A stretch of 11,585 nucleotides of DNA from JAHJDO01 sp030671985 [NCBI: bacterium] (GTDB lineage: Bacteria > JAHJDO01). Every line of letters begins with the position of its first letter. The stretch's first letter is position 1. The stretch covers positions 1 through 11,585 of the forward strand of contig DAOVHI010000035.1 in NCBI GenBank assembly GCA_030671985.1, in the 5' to 3' direction. The notes under the pieces are model-generated. The model worked only from the letters and a program-made list of their open reading frames with translations. It searched no databases and was not told the origin of the DNA. Both the position numbers and the translations under genes were made by a program. This document shows, piece after piece, positions 7,332-11,585 of this stretch.

Positions 7332-7679
7332 TTAAAAATTAATTGTCTCCGATACGCCCTTACCGCTTCCGTCGGTTATTGTGTAACTGCTGGTCGTTGT
7401 TGTATAAGTATAAGTCCCTTTCCATGGATCAGCAGGAACAGGTTTGCTTAGATATTTTTCGGACACAAGAACGTCAAGACTTGCAGGAAGAGCCCCTTCG
7501 TTACCGGCTCTAAACAAATCAACGCTTTTTCTTAAGAGCATTACGTCTGCCGTTGCCTTTCCAACCTTAGATTTCTCAAGCCCTTTAAAATAATTAGGAA
7601 CTATTATTGAAGCAAGCAGTGTAATAATTGCAATCACAACAAGAAGCTCAACAAGTGTGAAACCTTTTCTAAACTTCAT
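7332..7679 (-). CDS. Small GspG-like pseudopilin, first gene after the sigma-54 promoter
   Basis: From the ATG at 7679 the product is 115 aa and opens MKFRKG/FTLVELLVVIAIITLLASIIVPNY: six-residue leader, Gly at -1, Phe at +1, Glu11 at +5. The rest fits a short GspG-like head: LRKSVDLF in the helix, GALPASLDVLVSEKYLSKPVPADPWKGTYTY, and an SYTITDGSGKG ending. A GTG at 7685 is in frame but overlaps the ribosome binding site (GGGAGG, 7690-7685); the ATG has GGAGG five bases upstream and is preferred. It lacks the long acidic C-terminal loop of the neighbouring GspG, so it may be a second fibre subunit or a variant pseudopilin. Being first in the operon behind its own promoter suggests high expression. 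Confidence 0.88.
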   Translation of the reverse strand: MKFRKGFTLVELLVVIAIITLLASIIVPNYFKGLEKSKVGKATADVMLLRKSVDLFRAGNEGALPASLDVLVSEKYLSKPVPADPWKGTYTYTTTTSSYTITDGSGKGVSETINF

Positions 7680-7713
7680 TTCCACCTCCCTTTTTCACTC
7701 TATATTACTATAA

Positions 7714-7730
7714 AGCAACATTTATGCCAA
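7714..7730 (-). promoter_or_regulatory. Sigma-54 (-24/-12) promoter of the pseudopilin operon
   Basis: On the minus strand the bases read TTGGCATAAATGTTGCT. GG (7728-7727) and GC (7716-7715) are exactly 12 bases apart. Transcription should begin near 7703, leaving a leader of about 24 bases that contains the GGGAGG of the first pseudopilin gene. Thirteen of the 17 positions around the core are shared in kind with the site at 1976-1992. The site lies in the gap right after the sensor kinase gene, so the pseudopilins can be expressed separately from the gspF-regulator unit. Confidence 0.8.
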
Positions 7731-7743
7731 CCCTAGAATACAA

Positions 7744-7788
7744 ACTCATCCCCTCTCTTCTCAAGAGAGGGTCAGGGTGAGTTTGGCT
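7744..7788 (-). repeat. Modular hairpin repeat, copy D (kinase 3' end)
   Basis: It holds only the first module: AACTCACCCTGACCCTCTC on the coding strand, with a perfect 9-bp stem hairpin (7751-7771), followed directly by the shared tail GGGGATGAGTTTG. The kinase stop codon (7774-7772) is the TGA in CACCCTGACC. The 24-base module is absent. The sigma-54 promoter follows within 20 bases. Confidence 0.8.
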
Positions 7789-8950
7789 TCTTTTCTCTCA
7801 ATGTGTGCGATTTTTCTCTCACTGGCAGTCTAATAGTAAAACTTGTTCCTTTCCCCTCTTCAGATTGAACAGATATATCGCCATTAAGATTTTTTATTAA
7901 CGACTTACAGATGTAAAGACCAAGTCCCGTTCCCTTTCCTGACTCTTTTGTTGAAAAAAACGGCGTAAATATTTTCTTTAAATTTTCAGGCGCAATACTG
8001 CATCCTGTATCAGTGAATTTTATTTCAATAAAACTTTCCGTATGATCATCTCCCTCTTCTTTCACATCTGTTGTTATAGTAAGTAGAGGCGAACGGCCAT
8101 TTGCCATTACTCCTTTGTTTCCTCCCATAGCTTGATAAGCGTTGGCAATTATATTCAAAAATACCTGTTTCAACTGATCCGGATTGGCTTTTATTTTTGG
8201 CAGCCTTACAGCATATTTTTTCCGCAGTGGCGAATGACCGTCTGCCCCTACGGATTCAAGAGACATCAGCGAATCGTCAAGCAACTCATTAACATCAATC
8301 ATGCTCATATCATTATTCCTAGATACTGAAATTCTGGAAAAGTTAAGTAAATCAGTAACCATTTTATTAATGCGGTCTGTTTCCTGAAAAAGGATTCCAA
8401 TCTGTTCAGATACTTCATGCCCCGGATTTTTAAAGGCATTCTTGAGAAAAAACGCTGCATTATTAATAATTGCCAGAGGATTCTTGATTTCATGCGCAAG
8501 TTTTGCTGATATTTCCCCCATAGAGGAGAGCTTGTTTCGCTCCATAAGTTCAAACTCCGTATCAAGCAATTCTATATTGAGCTTCTTTAGTTCCAAAGTT
8601 CTCTCTTCTACTTTTTTTTCCATATCCTGAGACCATTTCTTAAGTTGTTCCCTTGAACTAACAAGTGGCTGTAAGCTCTTCTCTTTTTGAACAGTGGGTT
8701 TTTGAACAGTGGGTTTAAACCCACTGTTCAAAGCAGCAAATATTGGTTGAATGATGATTTTTAAGAGAAAAATAAGGGTAATAAATCCCAGAGAAAAAAA
8801 GATAATTGCGATAAAGAAATCCCTGTGCTGAAGAGAAGTATCTCTCCATACAGTCACAGCAACGTATATAAGGAAAACGGCTAAAACTGTTAATATGAAT
8901 AGATATACAAGCCGCAAAAACAGAGAAAGAACTTTATCTTTTAATTCCAT
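7772..8950 (-). CDS. Membrane-bound sensor histidine kinase, partner of the NtrC-type regulator
   Basis: The product is 392 aa. Two membrane segments (about 10-33 and 44-70) bracket only about ten residues, so there is almost no periplasmic sensor domain. A coiled segment (about 96-140, rich in KK/EE) leads to the HisKA H-box LAHEIKNPLA with phospho-acceptor His153. The ATPase has the N-box FLNIIANAYQAM (264-275), a G1-like box DTGCSI (314-319, Ser where Gly is usual), the F-box FTPFFSTKESGKG and G2 box GTGLGL (340-345). It should phosphorylate the regulator encoded just upstream; the two genes overlap by 17 bases. Three stretches are repeat-derived: LNSGFKPTVQ (74-83), VGADGHSPL (234-242) and VMANGRSPL (281-289); the last five residues (KPNSP) also come from a repeat. 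Role resembles PilS, but with two rather than six membrane segments. The signal sensed is unknown. Confidence 0.93.
   Translation of the reverse strand: MELKDKVLSLFLRLVYLFILTVLAVFLIYVAVTVWRDTSLQHRDFFIAIIFFSLGFITLIFLLKIIIQPIFAALNSGFKPTVQKPTVQKEKSLQPLVSSREQLKKWSQDMEKKVEERTLELKKLNIELLDTEFELMERNKLSSMGEISAKLAHEIKNPLAIINNAAFFLKNAFKNPGHEVSEQIGILFQETDRINKMVTDLLNFSRISVSRNNDMSMIDVNELLDDSLMSLESVGADGHSPLRKKYAVRLPKIKANPDQLKQVFLNIIANAYQAMGGNKGVMANGRSPLLTITTDVKEEGDDHTESFIEIKFTDTGCSIAPENLKKIFTPFFSTKESGKGTGLGLYICKSLIKNLNGDISVQSEEGKGTSFTIRLPVREKSHTLREKKPNSP
8083..8110. repeat. 28-bp palindromic unit in kinase gene, copy 1
   Basis: This imperfect palindrome (10 of 14 symmetric positions match) begins GTAATGGC and ends CTCTAC on the coding strand. 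It matches the unit at 8224-8251 at 20 of 28 positions. It is read in frame as VMANGRSPL, in the ATPase domain between the N-box and G1 box, where length varies among kinases. Confidence 0.75.
8224..8251. repeat. 28-bp palindromic unit in kinase gene, copy 2
   Basis: On the coding strand it begins GTAGGGGC and ends CACTGC, 20 of 28 bases equal to copy 1 (8083-8110). It is read in the same frame and orientation, giving VGADGHSPL. It lies between the HisKA helices and the N-box. Confidence 0.75.
8688..8730. repeat. TTTAAA-centred palindrome with extra half-copy, inside kinase gene
   Basis: A perfect 28-bp palindrome (8703-8730; arms TGAACAGTGGG, centre TTTAAA) is preceded by a 15-base direct copy of its arm (8688-8702). 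It is read in frame as LNSGFKPTVQKPTVQ, just after the second membrane segment and before the coiled linker. The half-copy produces the doubled peptide KPTVQ. Confidence 0.88.
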
Positions 8951-10277
8951 ATATTTTCATCTTCTCATAGAAATGCCGCCTACTTATACCGGCTTTCTTT
9001 GAAGCAAGTGATATATTTCCATTTGCCTTTTTTAATGTATTGATTAAAAAATCGCTTTCAAAGACGGTTCGCGCTTCGTGAAAATTCTCTCTTGCAATTG
9101 TTTTGATGCGGGCAGGCGCAAAGCCTGCTCCTACAGAAATATATTCCGGCAAATCCTTAGGAAGAATACATGCTCCTTCCTGCAGTGTTACCGCGCGTTC
9201 AATTACGTTTTCCAGCTCTCTAACGTTACCTGGCCAATCGAAATTTATGAGCAAATTCATTGCTTCGGAGGAAATCCGTTTAGACGCTAAAAAGTGCTTT
9301 ACTAAAAGAGCTATATCATCTTTCCTTTCTCTGAGGGGAGGCAGATCAATAGCAATTACATTTATTCTATAATACAAGTCCTCTCTAAACAGTCCCTCTT
9401 TTATACGGTCTTCTAAATCCCTATTAGTTGCGCTTATGATTCTTACGTCAACCTTAATTTGCCGTACTCCCCCAACTCCTCTAAATTCTCCATCTTGAAG
9501 AACGCGCAATAATTTCATCTGCGTGATTAAAGAGAGATCTCCTATTTCGTCAAGAAAAATAGTCCCTTTGTCAGCAGATTCAAATATCCCTTTTCTACTG
9601 CTTATGGCACCAGTAAATGCGCCTTTTTCATGCCCAAACAATTCGCTTTCCAGTAGATTCTCAGGCAAAGCTCCGCAATTTATAGCTAGAAACTTGTTTT
9701 TTTTACGCGGACTGTTGTAGTGAATTGCATTAGCTATTAGTTCCTTACCTGTTCCACTCTCTCCCCTTATTAGTATAGAGGCATTGGCTTTAGAAACCTT
9801 TTGCACCAATTGATAGACATCCTGCATTTTTTTGTTGTTTCCTATCAGCCCTTTAAGACGAAATTTTTCTTTTAACTGGTCATGCAAATATAAATTCTCG
9901 TTTACCAGTTTCTCGTGTTCTATCGCTCTACGCGCAGATAAAAGAATCTCCTCAGGCATATATGGTTTCCTGATATAATCATAGGCGCCAAGCTTTACTG
10001 CATCAATTGCCGAATCCACCGTAGCATGTCCGGTAACGATTATGACAGGTATTTCCTTGTTCTTCTTTCTCACAGTGGACAACATAGTCATTCCATCAAC
10101 GCGAGGCATCTTTATGTCAGTAATTATTAGATTGAATTGCTCGGTGTCTAAAATTTCTATGGCTTCTTTTCCATCTCCGCATACTTTGACATCATATCCC
10201 TGCTGATGAAGGATACCGGAAAGCGCTTTCTGCATATTTAGTTCATCGTCTACAACTAGGATTTTTGGGTTCATCAT
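8934..10277 (-). CDS. NtrC/PilR-type sigma-54-dependent response regulator
   Basis: The product is 447 aa and activates sigma-54 RNA polymerase when phosphorylated. Receiver domain (about 4-118): acidic pair Asp10/Asp11, phospho-acceptor Asp54 in TDIKMP, Thr82 and Lys104 in RKP. AAA+ domain (about 143-370): Walker A GESGTGKE (172-179), sigma-54 contact loop GAFTGA (219-224), Walker B GTIFLDE (238-244), arginine-rich RINVIAIDLPPLRER. A Fis-type helix-turn-helix lies at the C-terminus (about 405-447: ISLASKKAGISRRHFYEKM). All key residues are intact. The linker before the DNA-binding part contains VGAGFAPAR (382-390), encoded by a dispersed-type repeat. The start is ATG 10277 or the next ATG at 10274. 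The gene follows gspF and overlaps the kinase gene by 17 bases. Likely targets are the two sigma-54 promoters at 7714-7730 and 1976-1992 (inference). Confidence 0.95.
   Translation of the reverse strand: MMNPKILVVDDELNMQKALSGILHQQGYDVKVCGDGKEAIEILDTEQFNLIITDIKMPRVDGMTMLSTVRKKNKEIPVIIVTGHATVDSAIDAVKLGAYDYIRKPYMPEEILLSARRAIEHEKLVNENLYLHDQLKEKFRLKGLIGNNKKMQDVYQLVQKVSKANASILIRGESGTGKELIANAIHYNSPRKKNKFLAINCGALPENLLESELFGHEKGAFTGAISSRKGIFESADKGTIFLDEIGDLSLITQMKLLRVLQDGEFRGVGGVRQIKVDVRIISATNRDLEDRIKEGLFREDLYYRINVIAIDLPPLRERKDDIALLVKHFLASKRISSEAMNLLINFDWPGNVRELENVIERAVTLQEGACILPKDLPEYISVGAGFAPARIKTIARENFHEARTVFESDFLINTLKKANGNISLASKKAGISRRHFYEKMKIYGIKR
9106..9141. repeat. GC-rich hairpin repeat inside regulator linker
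   Basis: On the coding strand CTGTAGGAGCAGGCTTTGCG and the following CCTGCCCGC form a short hairpin (GCAGGC at 9112-9117 with GCCTGC at 9123-9128). It is read as VGAGFAPAR between the ATPase and helix-turn-helix. The word resembles a dispersed bacterial repeat of the form TGTAGGAGCAGGC...; only one copy is in the window, so its repeat status rests on recall, not on sequence shown here. Confidence 0.5.
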
Positions 10278-10288
10278 ACACCACTTTT

Positions 10289-10319
10289 CTTTTTTCTCTC
10301 TGCCAAGAGATCAGGGTGG
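10289..10319 (-). repeat. Degenerate hairpin repeat, copy E (gspF/regulator junction)
   Basis: On the coding strand TCCACCCTGATCTCTTGGCA then GAGAG resembles the first module (CTCACCCTNACCCTCTCTTG then AGAG) of copies B-D, but with decayed stem pairing. It fills most of the gap between the gspF stop and the regulator start. No sigma-54 or clear ribosome binding site was seen here. Confidence 0.5.
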
Positions 10320-10320
10320 A

Positions 10321-11585
10321 TTATGAAATCGCTGTAGCCAGCTTGATCAAAGGCATGAATAACGCAATAACTATAAAACCTACAATAATTCCCATAAATA
10401 TAATCATAACCGGCTCTATTATACTTGTCAAAGCTTCTACTGCAGCATCTACTTCTTGATCGTATGTATCACCCACCTTGAGCAGCATCTTATCTAATGC
10501 TCCTGTTTCTTCACCAACATCCACCATATTGATAACCAGCGGAGGGAATATTCCGCTTTCTTGAAGCGGCACGGCTATTGATTCTCCTTCTCTGATACTG
10601 TCACGAACGGATACCATTGCCTGAGCTATTACTTCATTTCCTGATGTATCCCTTACAATAGTGAGTGCCTGAAGTATCGGAACTCCGCTTCCGATCAGAG
10701 TTGCAAACGTTCTTGCGAATCTACCGATAGCTGTTTTTCTGGTCAAAGGACCGATAATAGGAAGATACAACTTAAATTTATCCGAATAATACTCCCCTTT
10801 CTGTGTTTTTCTAATAAGCTTGTATATTATAAATATACCAACTAATGCTCCCAAAATAATAAGAATACTTTTCCAGTCTTTGAAAAGGTCAGAAGTTTTC
10901 AATAGAAAAACAGTAGCACCTGGCAGCTCCGTATCGAAATCATCAAACATTTTTTTAAAGGTTGGGATAACCATTATGATCAAAAAGGCAAGTATTCCTA
11001 CGGCTGCAACAGTAACAAGTATAGGATAAACCATAGCGGATTTAATCTTTCTTTTTAGTGCCTCCTCTTTCTCTGAAAACTCAGCTAACCTTTCTAAAAC
11101 CGCCTCTAAAATCCCGCCAACTTCACCGGCCTTTATCATATTGACAAAAAGCTTTGAAAAGCTTTTTGGATGTTTGGCAAGTGCGTCTGAAAATGTGGAG
11201 CCTCCCTCAATATCTGCAGATACCTCTGAGAGAGTGTCTTGCATAATACCGGGTTTGGCCTGGTCTCTCAGGACATTAAGACTTCTCAATAAAGGAAGCC
11301 CCGCATCAAGCAAGGTTGCTAATTGTCTGACAAAAACAGATAAGTGTTTGGGCTTTATTTTATCGCCGATCCCAGGCAGTTTAATCTGAATATTCACACC
11401 TGCGTTACCACCGGATTTTGCTGACTTAGCAGACTTTGAAGTACGGGAAGCGGGAAACTTCTCGTAAACTTTTGTAGGGAAATAACCAATATCCCTTATC
11501 TGGGATATTGCCAAAGTAGAAGTCTCTGCCTCAACAGTCCCATTCATCTCTTTACCGTGATTGTCTATTGCAACATACGTGTAAG
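10321..11585 (-). CDS. gspF: GspF-type inner-membrane platform protein (start beyond window)
   Basis: GspF is the polytopic inner-membrane platform that couples the GspE ATPase to pseudopilus assembly. The frame is open to the right edge: residues YTYVAIDNHGKEMNGTVEA run across an internal ATG at 11547, matching the usual GspF opening, so the true start lies upstream. The visible 420 residues hold an N-terminal segment, a linker rich in Lys/Ser (about 45-62), a first T2SSF domain (about 81-205; FVRQLATLLDAGLPLLRSL) and a second (about 288-408; FARTFATLIGSGVPILQAL). Three membrane segments are predicted near 186-208, 237-256 and 388-412. It ends LATAIS. A PilC-type type IV pilus platform is the alternative; the GspG-H-I-J-K genes downstream favour T2SS. 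The partner gspE would be expected just upstream. Confidence 0.93.
   Translation of the reverse strand, partial: YTYVAIDNHGKEMNGTVEAETSTLAISQIRDIGYFPTKVYEKFPASRTSKSAKSAKSGGNAGVNIQIKLPGIGDKIKPKHLSVFVRQLATLLDAGLPLLRSLNVLRDQAKPGIMQDTLSEVSADIEGGSTFSDALAKHPKSFSKLFVNMIKAGEVGGILEAVLERLAEFSEKEEALKRKIKSAMVYPILVTVAAVGILAFLIIMVIPTFKKMFDDFDTELPGATVFLLKTSDLFKDWKSILIILGALVGIFIIYKLIRKTQKGEYYSDKFKLYLPIIGPLTRKTAIGRFARTFATLIGSGVPILQALTIVRDTSGNEVIAQAMVSVRDSIREGESIAVPLQESGIFPPLVINMVDVGEETGALDKMLLKVGDTYDQEVDAAVEALTSIIEPVMIIFMGIIVGFIVIALFMPLIKLATAIS

Noticed and set aside
6127-7451. Plus-strand open frames opposite the pseudopilin genes
   Set aside because: All lie antisense to genes with strong prepilin signatures; no independent coding evidence.
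8688-8730. Operator for the regulator
   Set aside because: The perfect palindrome could look like a binding site, but it is inside the kinase coding sequence, more than 900 bases from the pilin promoter, and its layout matches a repeat element at 1871-1906.
1996-10319. CRISPR array
   Set aside because: The repeats are spaced kilobases apart, variable in length and modular; there are no regular spacers and no cas genes.
10289-10319. Sigma-54 promoter before the regulator gene
   Set aside because: TTGGCAGAGAG resembles a -24 element, but no TTGC follows at the required spacing (the sequence is A-rich there).
11547-11547. ATG at 11547 as the start of gspF
   Set aside because: The frame continues to the right edge with YTYVAIDNHGKE, the usual GspF opening, so the start is outside the window.

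Overview
The whole window is one block of minus-strand genes and reads from right to left. It holds the second half of a type II secretion (T2SS) / pseudopilus locus, a two-component regulator pair, and the start of a large exported protein. Order in transcription: gspF-like inner-membrane platform gene (cut by the right edge), NtrC-family response regulator, membrane histidine kinase, small GspG-like pseudopilin, gspG, gspH, gspI, gspJ, a very large gspK, then a LamG (concanavalin-like) exported protein cut by the left edge. No plus-strand gene is supported.

The organism is probably a diderm, uncultivated-lineage bacterium. The signs are moderately low GC, a split T2SS cluster with many pseudopilins, outsized GspK and LamG exoproteins, and many dispersed palindromic repeats. 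Omnitrophota or a similar candidate phylum would fit, but this is a weak inference from style and not from any marker gene.

Regulation can be read in part. The response regulator keeps the GAFTGA loop of sigma-54 activators. Two near-consensus -24/-12 (sigma-54) promoters lie on the coding strand: one just upstream of the first pseudopilin gene (7714-7730), one just upstream of the LamG gene (1976-1992). The simplest reading is that the locus carries its own PilS/PilR-like switch, driving the pseudopilin operon and a likely exported partner or cargo together.

The second theme is repeats. A modular hairpin repeat lies in the same orientation at five gene junctions. At two of them it seems to supply both the ribosome binding site and the start codon of a pseudopilin (both begin Met-Ser-Cys); at another it holds the stop codon of the kinase. 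Other palindromic units are read in frame inside proteins: a pair of 28-bp units and a TTTAAA-centred palindrome in the kinase, a GC-rich unit in the regulator linker, and a TTTAAA-centred palindrome in the signal-peptide region of the LamG protein. This resembles in-frame palindromic elements such as those of Rickettsia.

The outsized GspK (about 986 residues, against roughly 300-350 usually) carries a lamin-tail-like domain, two beta-sandwich-like modules and a Ca-binding-like acidic loop. It would form an elaborate tip on the pseudopilus if it is assembled like normal GspK. There is no gene-free stretch above 300 bases; the longest gaps (about 85-110 bases) hold the repeats and promoters.
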